NCBI GenBank assembly: GCA_041396705.1
Contig: JAWKYB010000004.1
Coordinates: 302,169-366,168, forward strand
Length of the DNA: 64,000 nt
Source: Alphaproteobacteria bacterium
GTDB taxonomy: Bacteria; Pseudomonadota; Alphaproteobacteria; CALKHQ01
Direction: 5' to 3'
Below the pieces are notes generated by a model. The model did no database searches and was not told the origin of the DNA. It saw only the letters and a list, made by a program, of their open reading frames with translations. Shown here piece after piece: positions 50,421 to 60,405 of the stretch. Made by a program: the position numbers and the translations under genes. Numbering within the stretch: the stretch's first letter is position 1; every line of letters begins with the position of its first letter.

Positions 50421-50555
50421 CGTCAGGCCGACGCGGCCGCAGCGACGGGGCGATCCCAGCCGGGGTCGCCCCGTTTCGTTTCCGCCCGCCTGTGCGGTTC
50501 CGGCGCGGCGATTCCTGGCATAGGCTGGCTGCCTGGCCGCGAACCGGAGGCAGCG

Positions 50556-51695
50556 ATGGTCGACTACCGAACCCCCGGCGTCTACATCGAGGAGGTGCCC
50601 AGCGGGGTGCGGCCGATCCAGGCGGTCGCGACGACCACCGCCGCGTTCCTCGGCCTGGCGCCTGATCCGGACGCCGCCGCTGGCGTGCCGACGCCGCTCG
50701 AAAGCCTCGCCGCCTTCCAGGGGACGTTCGGCCGCGGGCCGGCCGGCAACGTACTGGCCAACGCGGTCGCCGGCTTCTTCGAGAATGGCGGCCGGCGCTG
50801 CGTCGTGGTCAACCGCGGCCCCCGCGCGACCGGTCCGATCGGCCCCGGCGACCTCGCGCCGCTCGCCGGCATCGACGATATCGCGCTGGTGGCCGCGCCG
50901 GGCCATGTCGACAAGGCCGGCACCGAGGCGCTGATCGCCCATTGCGAGGGGCGCGGCGACCGGTTCGCGATTCTCGATACGGCGCGGGACATCGAGCCCC
51001 TCGGCCGGCTGACCCGTGCGCTCGGCGACGGCGACGGCCTGCGGCCGCGTACCTCGCAGCGCGGCTTCGCCGCGGTCTATGTGCCCTGGCTGCAGGTCGC
51101 CGACGCCGCGACCGGCGCCACCGTCGAGCAGCCGCCATCGGGCCATGTCGCGGGCGTTTACGCCCGCAACGACTTCAGCCGCGGCGTTCACCAGACGCCG
51201 GCCAACCTGATGGTCCGCGGGGCGCTCGGCCTGACCTGGGCGATCGGCGACGCCGACCAGGACGTGCTGAACCCGGTCGGGGTCAATGCGATCCGTGCGA
51301 TCGGGACCGACATCCTGGTCTGGGGCGGGCGCACGCTCGCCGACGCGGCCAGCGACTGGCGCTATGTGCCGGTCAGGCGCACCGCGATCATGATCGGGCA
51401 GTCCGTCGCCCGCGGCACGCGTTGGGCGGTGTTCGAACCGAACGACGCGCCGCTGTGGGCCGCGGTGGTGCGCGACGTCTCATCCTTCATGCATCAACTG
51501 TGGCGCCAGGGCGCGCTGCAGGGTGCCCGGCCGGAACAAGGCTATTTCGTACGCTGCGGCGCCGACACCACGACACCCGGGCCGGACATCGCGGCCGGCC
51601 GGCTCAACATCGCGGTCGGCTTCGCCCCGGTGCGGTCGGCCGAGTTCGTCGTGATCCGCGTCGGCCAGACGGCCGCCGGCGCGCAGGTCGACTGA
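50556..51695 (+). CDS. Orphan contractile tail-sheath-like protein
   Basis: This 379-residue protein starts at ATG 50556 after GGAGG. YRTPGVYIEEVPSGVRPIQA, then VATTTAAFLGLA, is the standard N-terminus of phage and contractile-injection-system sheath proteins. The C-terminal third (NPVGVNAIRAIGTDILVWGG, WRYVPVRRTAIMIGQSV, FEPNDAPLWAAVV) is the conserved sheath core, ending with the handshake strand region. It is at the short end for sheath proteins, as in extracellular contractile injection systems. No tube, baseplate, spike or ATPase gene is present nearby, so this is an orphan or a remnant. It faces an unrecognised gene (51719-52552). Confidence 0.85.
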   Translation: MVDYRTPGVYIEEVPSGVRPIQAVATTTAAFLGLAPDPDAAAGVPTPLESLAAFQGTFGRGPAGNVLANAVAGFFENGGRRCVVVNRGPRATGPIGPGDLAPLAGIDDIALVAAPGHVDKAGTEALIAHCEGRGDRFAILDTARDIEPLGRLTRALGDGDGLRPRTSQRGFAAVYVPWLQVADAATGATVEQPPSGHVAGVYARNDFSRGVHQTPANLMVRGALGLTWAIGDADQDVLNPVGVNAIRAIGTDILVWGGRTLADAASDWRYVPVRRTAIMIGQSVARGTRWAVFEPNDAPLWAAVVRDVSSFMHQLWRQGALQGARPEQGYFVRCGADTTTPGPDIAAGRLNIAVGFAPVRSAEFVVIRVGQTAAGAQVD

Positions 51696-51718
51696 GCGCG
51701 CGGCCGGACGGGCCGGCG

Positions 51719-52552
51719 TCACAGCATGCCCAGCTTGTCCTTGATCACCAGATAGCCGGCCGGCTCCAGCAGGAAGGTGCGGACCTTGCCGGTCGGCACG
51801 AAGTCGGTCGACACGATGTGGTTCATCAGTTCCTGCGCCATCTTGCAGGCCGGGCCGTAGCCGCCGCCGAACGCACTGCCGACCTTGAGTTCCTGGAAGG
51901 CGCGCCAGTGCACCTCGACCGAGACGCGGTTGACCAGTTCCTTGATTAGCACGCTGGTCGCGGCCGCGCCGAGCCCGACAGCGGCCGAGACGACGTTGGA
52001 GGCGATCGAGTTCGGGATCGCCGCGGCGGCGATCTTGCCGCCGCGGATGCCGGCCTTGGCGGCCTTGACCTTGATCATGTCCATCACCAGCCCGCGCAGA
52101 TAGGTGCTCTGCTTGACCTGGTTGGCCAGCGCGGCGAAGCGGGCGAGGTGCGCCAGCGTCGAAGCTTCCGACAGGCCGTGCTTGGCCAGCCCGAAGGTGT
52201 CGACGCCGCCGACGCCGAAGCCGGCGATGTCCTGCGCCACCTGGAACCCGGTGCCGACGAAACTGAATGCCGCGCTGCCCATCTTCTTGTACTTGCGGTG
52301 CTGCAGGTACTTCCTGGTCTCGGGCGACGCGCCGTCGCCGTGGCCGTGCAGCAGCAGCAGTGGGTTCGGGATCGGCGTGGTCTTTTCCGCCGCGTCGTAG
52401 ATCTCCTTCAGCGTGAAGCCGGCCTCGAGCAGCAGGGTGATGGGGAAGCCGGTCGCCTCCTCGAGCGCGGCGCCGGCCTGGCTGACGCCGATCATCACCG
52501 CCTCGGTGCCGACCTCCTGTCCCAGTTCCTTGGTCTTCTTACCGAAAGGCAT
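51719..52552 (-). CDS. Unrecognised Ala/Gly-rich protein facing the sheath gene
   Basis: The start is ATG 52550-52552 with GAGG six bases upstream, giving 277 residues. No family is recognised. The protein is rich in Ala, Gly, Lys and Thr and has amphipathic helices (for example EAVMIGVSQAGAALEEATGF). A moderately hydrophobic stretch (about 180-210, SIASNVVSAAVGLGAAATSV) could insert in a membrane. The C-terminal part (HWRAFQELKVGSAFGGGYGP; FVPTGKVRTFLLEPAGYLVI) is likely folded and soluble. It has no signal peptide. Its convergent placement 24 bases from an orphan sheath gene makes an effector, cargo or associated role conceivable, but this is speculation. Confidence 0.6.
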   Translation of the reverse strand: MPFGKKTKELGQEVGTEAVMIGVSQAGAALEEATGFPITLLLEAGFTLKEIYDAAEKTTPIPNPLLLLHGHGDGASPETRKYLQHRKYKKMGSAAFSFVGTGFQVAQDIAGFGVGGVDTFGLAKHGLSEASTLAHLARFAALANQVKQSTYLRGLVMDMIKVKAAKAGIRGGKIAAAAIPNSIASNVVSAAVGLGAAATSVLIKELVNRVSVEVHWRAFQELKVGSAFGGGYGPACKMAQELMNHIVSTDFVPTGKVRTFLLEPAGYLVIKDKLGML

Positions 52553-52830
52553 GCGATACCTCGTCCCGTGAGGTGGCTGTGGCAGCCCGAACTTCCGACC
52601 TGCCGCGGCCATGCGCAAGGCCGTTCTTGCCCTGCGCCGTGGGGTGGGTCGCAGCCGGTCGCGGTCTGCGTCGTCGGGTCTCGCCGACGCTCGTGTGCTC
52701 CGACTCCGACGTCGCCGCCCGTGACCGGAACGGGGTCGCCGGTCGGCTGCGCGCGGCGGACGGTTCGCACCGCTGGCGAACGGCGGCGTTACGCCATAAA
52801 AAGGACACCGCAACCGCATAAGAGGTCCTC

Positions 52831-53283
52831 ATGGTCATGCCGCTGCCAGCAGGCGATGGAAATAGCAGCCGGCGCCGCAAGCCGACTCCGCTCAGCTACG
52901 TCCCGTTCATGGGGGTCGTCGCCCTGATCTATCTGGTCGTCGGGCTGATCTCGTCGACCGCGCTGCCCTCCGTGCTGTTCACGGTGAACCTGTTCTCCGG
53001 GGCACCCTGGGCGCTGACGGTCTCGCAACTGATCCTGATCTTCGGCCTCGTCGCGCTGCTGGTCGAACTGCTGAAGGCGCTGCGGGTCGGCGGCCATTCG
53101 GCGGTCGACCACATGCTGTCGATGGTCGTGTTCGTGCTCTGCCTGCTGGCCTTCCTGTTGTGGGACGTGGCCGGCACAAGCGATTTTCTGCTGCTGACAC
53201 TGATGGCGCTGGTCGACATCATGGCCGGTTTCGCGGTGTCGCTGGCCACCGCGCGGCGCGACATCGCCATCGGCGGCGACTGA
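52831..53283 (+). CDS. Small four-helix integral membrane protein
   Basis: The ATG at 52831 follows AGAGG. The 150-residue product has four clear hydrophobic segments (about 23-48, 58-80, 93-112, 118-140), with a basic N-terminus (NSSRRRKPTPLSYVP). The pattern SQLILIFGLVALLVELLKAL, HMLSMVVFVLCLLAFLLW suggests a compact four-helix bundle of the kind seen in uncharacterised inner-membrane proteins. No family is identified. It ends five bases before the following pyridoxamine-phosphate-oxidase-like gene, so the two are probably co-transcribed. Confidence 0.7.
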   Translation: MVMPLPAGDGNSSRRRKPTPLSYVPFMGVVALIYLVVGLISSTALPSVLFTVNLFSGAPWALTVSQLILIFGLVALLVELLKALRVGGHSAVDHMLSMVVFVLCLLAFLLWDVAGTSDFLLLTLMALVDIMAGFAVSLATARRDIAIGGD

Positions 53284-53287
53284 CCGC

Positions 53288-53908
53288 GTGACCGGCGGCC
53301 GGGATGGCCCGGTCGAAACGCTCGACGGGGTGCTCGACCTGGCATGGACGGCGCTGATCGACGGCGCCGCCGGCCGCCTTTCCGCCATGCGCCGGCCGGT
53401 GCTGGCCACGGTCGACCGCACCGGCCGGCCGCGGGCGCGCACCGTGATCCTGCGCGCCGCCGACCGCGGCGCCTGGCGATTGCGCTTCCATACCGATCTC
53501 AGGTCGTCCAAAGCATCAGAGATGCGCGATAATAATTGGATATCGCTTGTTTTCTATGAGCCGACGCTGGACCTGCAGGTCAGGGTCGAAGGGCCGGCCG
53601 CGCTGCATGCGGGCGACGCCGCTGCGCGCGCGGCGTGGGACGATGCGGCGCCGAGCAGCCGCCGGATCCACCTGGCGGAGCCGGGGCCGGGCGCCGACAT
53701 CGCCGCGCCCGGCAGCGGGCTGCCGGCCGGGCTCGATACCCGCGTGCCGACCGGGGCGGAGGCCGAGCCCGGCTATCGCCATTTCGCGGCCGTCGTGGTC
53801 GCCGTCGACCTGCTCGACGTGTACCAGCTGCATCCGGCGGGGCATCGGCGCAGCACGCATCGGCACAGCGGCGACGGCGGGGTCGCCGCGCGCTGGCGGG
53901 TGCCCTGA
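53288..53908 (+). CDS. Pyridoxamine 5'-phosphate oxidase-like flavin protein
   Basis: This 206-residue protein (GTG start at 53288) has the split-barrel FMN-binding fold of the PNPOx-like superfamily: MRRPVLATVDRTGRPRARTV, FHTDLRSSKASEMRDNNWIS and LDLQVRVEGPAALHAGD. It matches the 'pyridoxamine 5-phosphate oxidase family protein' type rather than PdxH itself, since the C-terminal dimerisation segment typical of PdxH is absent. A local run of low G+C (about 53505-53555) is in the coding region and does not disturb the frame. Substrate unknown. Confidence 0.78.
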   Translation: MTGGRDGPVETLDGVLDLAWTALIDGAAGRLSAMRRPVLATVDRTGRPRARTVILRAADRGAWRLRFHTDLRSSKASEMRDNNWISLVFYEPTLDLQVRVEGPAALHAGDAAARAAWDDAAPSSRRIHLAEPGPGADIAAPGSGLPAGLDTRVPTGAEAEPGYRHFAAVVVAVDLLDVYQLHPAGHRRSTHRHSGDGGVAARWRVP

Positions 53909-53913
53909 CCGCG

Positions 53914-54912
53914 ATGGCGCCGGCGGACGGCATGCGGCTCGGCTTCGTCGGCGACCTGATGCTGGCGCGCGAGCTGAACTACGTGCTCGACGAGCACCCG
54001 CCGGAGTGGGTATGGGGCGACGTGCTGCCGGAGATGGCGGAATGCGCCGCGGTGGTCGGTAACCTGGAATGCCCGATCTCGACCCACCCGCGCCGCTGGC
54101 GCAAGGGCCTGACCAAGGCGTTCCATTTCTGTGCCCGGCCATGGGCAGTCGATTGCCTGCGCGCGGGCAACGTGCGCGCGGTCAACCTGGCCAACAACCA
54201 TATGCTGGATCACGGCCGGCCGGCGCTGGCCGACACGCTGCGCCACCTGGAGCGCGGACGCATCGCCCGCTGCGGCGCCGGCCTCGACGCCGCCGATGCC
54301 GAGCGGCCGGCACGCCTCGAGGCGGGCGGCCTCAGCATCGCCATCCTCGGCGCGACCGACAACGTGCCGGAGTTCGCCGCCCGACCGGACCGGTCCGGTA
54401 CCCTGGTCCGCAAGTTCGGGCCGGAGCGTCCGGCGGTCGCCGAGTTCGGCCGGCGCGTCGCCGCGCTGCGCGACGAGGGGGTCGACCTGATCGTGCTCAG
54501 CCTGCACTGGGGGCCGAATTTCCGCGTGCATCCGCCGGCCCGCTTCCGCGCCTTCGCCCACCGGATGATCGAAGCGGGGGTCGACATCGTGCACGGCCAC
54601 TCCGCCCATATCACCCAGGCGGTGGAGGCCTATCGCGGCCGGCTGATCCTGTACGACACCGGCGACTTCATCAGCGACTACTGGCGCTTCCCCGGCCATC
54701 AGAACCTGTGGTCGTTCCTGTTCCGGGTCAGCGTCGCCGACCGGCGCCCGGTGGCGCTGGAAATGGTGCCGGTGATGCTGCGGGCCGGCTCGGTCCGCCA
54801 CGCCGATTCCGTCGCCGCCGCAGGGGTGATGGCGCGGATGGAGGGGCTGTGCGCCCGCACCGGCGGTGCCAGGCTGCGCCGCCACGACGGCCGACTGATG
54901 CTGGACCTTTGA
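53914..54912 (+). CDS. CapA-like phosphoesterase family protein
   Basis: The start is taken at ATG 53914; ATG 53932, directly before the domain, is an alternative. The 332-residue product matches the PGA_cap/CapA metallophosphoesterase family: LGFVGDLMLARELNYVL, VVGNLECPIST, NLANNHMLDHGRPALADTL, VLSLHWGPNFRVHP and DIVHGHSAHITQAVEAYRGR. These carry the His/Asp metal ligands of the calcineurin-like fold. CapA proteins support poly-gamma-glutamate capsule or polysaccharide anchoring in Gram-positives; stand-alone proteobacterial members are mostly uncharacterised. It starts five bases after the upstream gene. Confidence 0.85.
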   Translation: MAPADGMRLGFVGDLMLARELNYVLDEHPPEWVWGDVLPEMAECAAVVGNLECPISTHPRRWRKGLTKAFHFCARPWAVDCLRAGNVRAVNLANNHMLDHGRPALADTLRHLERGRIARCGAGLDAADAERPARLEAGGLSIAILGATDNVPEFAARPDRSGTLVRKFGPERPAVAEFGRRVAALRDEGVDLIVLSLHWGPNFRVHPPARFRAFAHRMIEAGVDIVHGHSAHITQAVEAYRGRLILYDTGDFISDYWRFPGHQNLWSFLFRVSVADRRPVALEMVPVMLRAGSVRHADSVAAAGVMARMEGLCARTGGARLRRHDGRLMLDL

Positions 54913-54927
54913 GCTATCGGTTTGCTG

Positions 54928-54953
54928 CCGATCGGGCGATCCCGTCCGATCGG
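54928..54953. terminator. Hairpin between convergent genes
   Basis: CCGATCGG at 54928-54935 and again at 54946-54953, around a ten-base loop. The word is its own reverse complement, so the two copies form an eight-pair stem. It lies between the CapA-like stop and the end of the convergent Cys-rich gene. No T tract. Confidence 0.4.
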
Positions 54954-54961
54954 AGGTCTAT

Positions 54962-55507
54962 CTAGGACGACCGCCGGTGCAGGGCGTTGCCGTCGGCGTC
55001 GTAGAACACCTCTTCGACCGGATTTCCCTGGCCGTCGAGCGCGGTCCACGGACCGACCGGCGTGCCGTCGTCGGTCCGGCAGCCGTACCATGTCAGCCCG
55101 TCCCGTTCCTCTGTCACCGGCATGGCGCCGAACGGGCAGCGCAGATGCAGCGGGAAGGGCTGCGGCAGACCGGCCGCGCCACTGTCACTCCCTGTAGCGT
55201 CGGGTGCGGGCGGGTAGGGGTTGTCGCCGGTCACCGAACAGCGTTGCGCGCAATAGCCGCCGTCGGTCATCGCCGCCCAGGCCGAGAGCGCGGGCGCATA
55301 GACCTCGAGGCACGCCTCGACGAGAGCCGTCTCGCAGGCGCGACAGTCGGCCCGCCAGGCGCGGTTCAGCAGTCCCGCCTCGATCGTCTCGCAGTCGCAG
55401 GTGATGGCGGCGCAGGGCGTGCCGGCCGCGGGTTCGTCGGGTTGGCCGAGCGCGGGCGCGGCCCAGGCCAGGCTGAGCGCGAGCGCCGCCGGTCGGAGCA
55501 TCCTCAT
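54962..55507 (-). CDS. Small secreted Cys-rich protein with MORN-like C-terminus
   Basis: The start is ATG 55505-55507 after GGGAGAGGG. The 181-residue product has a signal peptide (RPAALALSLAWAAPALG) and many Cys residues (TPCAAITCDCET, ADCRACETALVEACLEVY, YCAQRCSV), likely disulfide-bonded in the periplasm. The end of the protein (LTWYGCRTDDGTPVGPWTAL, EEVFYDADG) resembles a YwqK/MORN_2 toxin-antitoxin-like repeat. Otherwise no family is recognised. It is transcribed away from the long intergenic region that follows. Confidence 0.7.
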   Translation of the reverse strand: MRMLRPAALALSLAWAAPALGQPDEPAAGTPCAAITCDCETIEAGLLNRAWRADCRACETALVEACLEVYAPALSAWAAMTDGGYCAQRCSVTGDNPYPPAPDATGSDSGAAGLPQPFPLHLRCPFGAMPVTEERDGLTWYGCRTDDGTPVGPWTALDGQGNPVEEVFYDADGNALHRRSS

Positions 55508-55873
55508 AGCCCTCTCCCTGTGCTGGCGACTCGCCGGACTCGGTTGCGCGCGGCCGTCCGGCGGGCTAGGGTGCGAGTCGCGTGACGAATTTTTTTCGGC
55601 CGGCGGCCGGCGCGCGATCACAATAATTTACCATTTCGACCGGCGCTCTGCAGTTGCAGGCTGCGACGACTCGAAGCCTGCCCTGCTTTTGGGCATCGAG
55701 TCGGTCCATCGGAAAAGCGCCGTTTACCTCGGTTAATCGCGCCGCGACTCGTCGGTGCGCCGAGTTGCCGCACCGCAACAGCCAAGTCGAAACCGAGTGG
55801 AAATTATTACCGCCGCGGCCGTCACGAAAGCGAAATTGGTTAACCTTTCATTCATAATTTCGCCTTATTGATG
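55508..55873. other. Intergenic region, A+T-rich, with hairpins; candidate RNA locus
   Basis: About 365 bases with no convincing protein gene and lower G+C than the surroundings (for example TCACAATAATTTACC, AAATTATTACC, TTCATTCATAATTTCGCC). It probably holds the promoter of the leftward Cys-rich gene plus rightward signals leading to the terminator at 55908-55935. Several inverted repeats are visible, including one at 55668-55702. Confidence 0.5.
55668..55702. other. Inverted repeat (stem-loop) in intergenic region
   Basis: GACTCGA (55668-55674) and TCGAGTC (55696-55702) form a seven-pair outer stem; inside, GCCC and GGGC can add four more pairs, giving a structured element of about 35 bases. 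It could be part of an RNA gene or 5' leader. Confidence 0.4.
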
Positions 55874-55935
55874 CTATTGCCTTATCGGCGTTTCCTCCCT
55901 CGACCTCGGGCCGCTCTCAGCGGCCCATTTTTTTT
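55860..55935 (+). ncRNA. Candidate small RNA with anti-Shine-Dalgarno-like loop
   Basis: The plus strand here ends in a strong intrinsic terminator although no plus-strand gene precedes it within the window's annotated genes. Upstream of the terminator hairpin lies an unpaired C-rich stretch (TTTCCTCCCTCGACC, 55891-55905), similar to the anti-Shine-Dalgarno loops of many alphaproteobacterial small RNAs. The 5' end is only approximate: A+T-rich elements (CATAAT at 55853-55858, TTGGTT at 55836-55841) lie upstream but do not form an ideal promoter. Confidence 0.35.
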
Positions 55936-57191
55936 CCGCCATTACGGATATGAAGAAGCCGTCGGTTGCGGTGGCGGCCGGCGTGAAGCAAAGGCCCCTG
56001 TCGCTGCTGTCCAGGCATTGTGCAGGCAGGTCGGCGAGCCCGGCTTCGGCCGCCAGTTCTGACGGCGCCACCGCACCCATTGCCGGATATTCGGGCAGGA
56101 ACGCCGCGATCCTGTCCGGACCTTCCTCGCACAGCACGGAGCAGACGGCATAGACGATGCGCCCGCCCGGCCGGACCAGCGCTGCGGCGCGGCGCAGCAG
56201 CCCGGCCTGGACGCCGGCCAGCCGGTCGAGCTCGGACCGCGACAGGCGCAGCCGGCCGTCGGGCTGCCGGCGCCACATGCCGGTGCCGCTGCAGGGCGCG
56301 TCGACCAGCACCAGGTCGGCGCTGCCGTCCAGCGCCGGATCGTCGGGCGCCGCCAGTTCGACCGTCGCGCCGGCGCGGCGGCGCGCGGCACCAGCCGCGC
56401 CAGCCGGTCCGGTTCGCTGTCGCAGGCGACCAGGCGGCCGGCGTTGCCCATCAGCGCGGCCAGCGCCAGCGTCTTGCCGCCGGCGCCGGCGCACAGGTCG
56501 ATCGCCGTCATGCCCGGCCCGGCCCCGCTGGCCAGTGCGACCAGCTGCGATGCCTCGTCCTGCGGCTCGAACCAGCCGGCTTTGTAGGGGGCAAGTCCGG
56601 CCAGCACGAAGCGGTCGGCGACGCGCAGGCCGTCGGGCGACCACGGCGTCGGCGTCGCGGCAATGCCGGCGCGCGCCAGCGCCGCGGCCGCCTCGTCGCG
56701 GCTCGCCTTCAGCCGGTTGACGCGCAGGTCGACCGGCGCCGGCCGGTTCAGCGCCTGCGCTTCGGCCGGCCAGCCGTCGCCGAAGCGGCGCACGAATGCC
56801 GGCCGCAGCCATTCGGGCAGGTTGGTCTCGGCCCAGTCGGGCAGCGGCATCGCCAGGCCGGCCTCGACGATGGCGCGTTCTTCGGCGTCCAGCGGCGGCG
56901 GCGCATAGCGGTCGCCGCTGAACGCGGCGGCAAGGCCGTCGATGCCGTCGCGCGCCGCCAGCCATGCCGCCACCCGCAGCCGCCCGGTCGGCGCGTGGCC
57001 GGCGAGCCGCCGGTCGACGGCGACGATGCGGCGCAGCAGCGCGTAAAGGTCGTCGCCGATCGCGCGGCGGTCCTTGGCGCCGATGAACCGGCGCGTACGA
57101 AGATAGCCGCGCAGTATCTCGTCGGCCGGCCGCCGGCCGCCGGCCACCGCGTCGAAGATCTCGACGAGCGCGGCGATGCGGGCGGCCGGGG

Positions 57192-57195
<4 letters not shown>
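55874..57195 (-). pseudogene. RsmB/NOL1-type rRNA (cytosine-C5) methyltransferase, frameshifted
   Basis: From GTG 57193-57195, overlapping the guaB stop as GTGA, the frame encodes an N-terminal RNA-binding region and the start of the methyltransferase (MTAIDLCAGAGGKTLALAAL, AdoMet-binding). Near 56377 the frame breaks: one extra base in the C/G run restores PRAARAGAT and then DLVLVDAPCSGTGMWRRQPD (catalytic Cys motif), VYAVCSVLCEEGPD (second Cys) and the normal C-terminus to a TAG at 55874. The restored enzyme would have about 440 residues, normal for the family, and would methylate a C in 16S rRNA. Either it is a recent pseudogene or a consensus deletion of one C. Confidence 0.85.
55908..55935 (+). 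terminator. Strong intrinsic terminator, plus strand
   Basis: GGGCCGCT (55908-55915), a three-base loop CTC, AGCGGCCC (55919-55926), then A and eight T (55928-55935). This is the only textbook hairpin-plus-T-tract terminator I found in the window. It lies inside the 3' end of the minus-strand rsmB-like gene, so it must end a plus-strand transcript. Confidence 0.8.
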
Positions 57196-58649
<1,454 letters not shown>

Positions 58650-58825
58650 CGCCGGCCTCGCGTGTATCGGATGGGTGGCCGGGGACTATACCCCCCGGGC
58701 GAGTCGGGACAAGGGGCAGGCGGCCGCGGGGCGCGTGCCGCGCCTGCGACCATGCGCCCGGGACGGTTGAAGCGCGCCGCGCCGCCCCCGACATGCCGTT
58801 CATGGCACGCAAGATGGAGGCGAGC

Positions 58826-59293
58826 ATGGGACGGTTTCTCGGGTTCGCGGGTCTGGTCGCCGCGGCGGCGGCGGCCGCGGCGCTGGCGGCCGGCGACGGT
58901 CGCGCCGCAAGCTATGCGCTGTGCACCGGCGACGCGCCGGCGACGGCCGGACCGGCGCTGGAAGACTGGCTGGCGCTGCCGCTGGCCGGGGCGCCGGTGC
59001 GGCTGATGGTCAACGATCCGGTCACCCGGTCCGGCACCGGCACGCTGTCGATCGTCAAGAACCGGTCCGGCGGCTACACGGTCAGCCTGGCGATCACCGC
59101 CGGCGGCACCATGCCCAACCTGCTCGGAACCCGGCAGAGCAACAGCGTCACGGTCGAAGGCATCGCCGACGGCGCGCTGCTGGTGGTGCCGGACAGCGTG
59201 GTGTTCTGGCACCAGGACGGCCGCATCGCCTTCGCCACCGTGGCGACGCAGGCGGCGGTCGACTGCTTCTACGGCTCTGCCGACCTTCCCTGA
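58826..59293 (+). CDS. Exported protein of unknown function
   Basis: The start is ATG 58826 with GGAGG six bases upstream. The 155-residue product has a signal peptide rich in Ala/Val/Leu (GRFLGFAGLVAAAAAAAALA, cleaved near GRAAS). The mature part is a small beta-rich domain (about 32-150) with segments such as VRLMVNDPVTRSGTGTLSIV, GGYTVSLAITAGGTMPNLLG and LLVVPDSVVFWHQDG, and two Cys (ALCTGD, VDCFYG) that may form a disulfide. No family identified. It ends two bases before the convergent gene for the TIM-barrel protein. Confidence 0.7.
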   Translation: MGRFLGFAGLVAAAAAAAALAAGDGRAASYALCTGDAPATAGPALEDWLALPLAGAPVRLMVNDPVTRSGTGTLSIVKNRSGGYTVSLAITAGGTMPNLLGTRQSNSVTVEGIADGALLVVPDSVVFWHQDGRIAFATVATQAAVDCFYGSADLP

Positions 59294-59295
59294 GG

Positions 59296-60405
59296 CTAGC
59301 GTTCCGCCGGCACCGCCAGATGGCGCCGCCACGGCGTCATCGCCGGCTTGTCGGCGCCGTCGCTGCGCTTCAGCCCGGTATAGGTCCAGATGCGCGCCAG
59401 GGTTTGCGCCGCGGGCGGCAGGCGCGCGGTCAGCGGCTCGAAGTCGTGGCTGGCGAAGTTGACGACGAAGGCATAGCGGTCGCGCCGGGCAGCGGCGAGC
59501 AGCAGGTCGACATGGCGTTCCTGCTCCTCCGGCGAGCCGAACAGCGGGATCGCGCCGATCATCACGTTGCGCGAGGTATAGCCGCTCTCGGTGACGGCGA
59601 CCGGCTTGCCGCCGGCCGCGTCGGCCAGTTCGGCCGCGAAGTCGAAATAGCCGTCCGGCAGCGGCCGCGGCGTCGCCCAGCTCATGTGCGGATAGATGCT
59701 GAACGCGACGAGGTCGCTGTGCTGCAGCAGGTCCAGCAGCTCGCGCCGCTGGGTCGGGTGGTCGGCGCCGTCGGCGTTGCCGAGATAGTGCTGCGCCTCG
59801 ATGGTGAAGCAGACCGGCAGGTCGGGGAAGCGCGCCTTGAGCGCGGCATAGCCGTGACGGTACAGCGCCTTGAGCGCCGGCCAGGCCTGCGGGGCGTTGG
59901 ACAGCAGGGCGTTGAGCTCGATGCCGATCGCCAGCCAGTCGGGCCGCATCGCCTCGCAGGCGCGCAGCGCGAAGGCGGCGAACGACGCCATCACCTGCGG
60001 ATCGTCGAGGCTGCGGCCGGCGAATTGCGGCGGGACCGGCATGTTCTCGCGTTCGCCCCAATAGGGCGCCATGCCGCGCCGCAGCAGGTCGAGTGGGCCC
60101 AGCGACAGCAGCAGCTTGTGACCGGCGGGCGGCCGATAGGCGAGCTCGACGCGCAGACCTTCGGCGAAGGGCGCACCGCTTGCCGCCTCGGTCCACGGCA
60201 CGCCGCCATACAGCATCGGCGCCGCCATGTCGCAGTCGCGCGCGACGAAGCCGTCGACCGCCGCCACCGCTGCCAGCGTCAGGTCCGGCGGCCAGCGGGT
60301 GACGCCGAGCCGGAACGGCCGAGCCTCGTCCGCGCGCGACCGGGCGCCCGGCACGATCGCCGCCGCCGCGCCGCCCACGCCGCGCAGGAATGTCCTTCGG
60401 TGCAT
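59296..60405 (-). CDS. Tat-exported TIM-barrel, glycoside-hydrolase-like
   Basis: This 369-residue protein has a twin-arginine signal (HRRTFLRGVGGAAAAIVPG) and a (beta/alpha)8-like domain. The segment WLAIGIELNAL (Glu163) sits where clan GH-A enzymes have the acid/base, and AVTESGYTSRN (Glu273) where the nucleophile lies; DLVAFSIYPHMSWA supplies an aromatic wall between them. The 110-residue spacing is normal for that clan. The layout recalls GH53/GH5-like enzymes of about this length, but I cannot assign a family. It is expected in the periplasm, acting on a glycan of unknown type. Confidence 0.7.
   Translation of the reverse strand: MHRRTFLRGVGGAAAAIVPGARSRADEARPFRLGVTRWPPDLTLAAVAAVDGFVARDCDMAAPMLYGGVPWTEAASGAPFAEGLRVELAYRPPAGHKLLLSLGPLDLLRRGMAPYWGERENMPVPPQFAGRSLDDPQVMASFAAFALRACEAMRPDWLAIGIELNALLSNAPQAWPALKALYRHGYAALKARFPDLPVCFTIEAQHYLGNADGADHPTQRRELLDLLQHSDLVAFSIYPHMSWATPRPLPDGYFDFAAELADAAGGKPVAVTESGYTSRNVMIGAIPLFGSPEEQERHVDLLLAAARRDRYAFVVNFASHDFEPLTARLPPAAQTLARIWTYTGLKRSDGADKPAMTPWRRHLAVPAER

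Noticed and set aside
50556..51695. Prophage remnant because of the sheath gene.
   Set aside because: No integrase, capsid, portal, tube or baseplate gene flanks it; only the sheath is recognisable.
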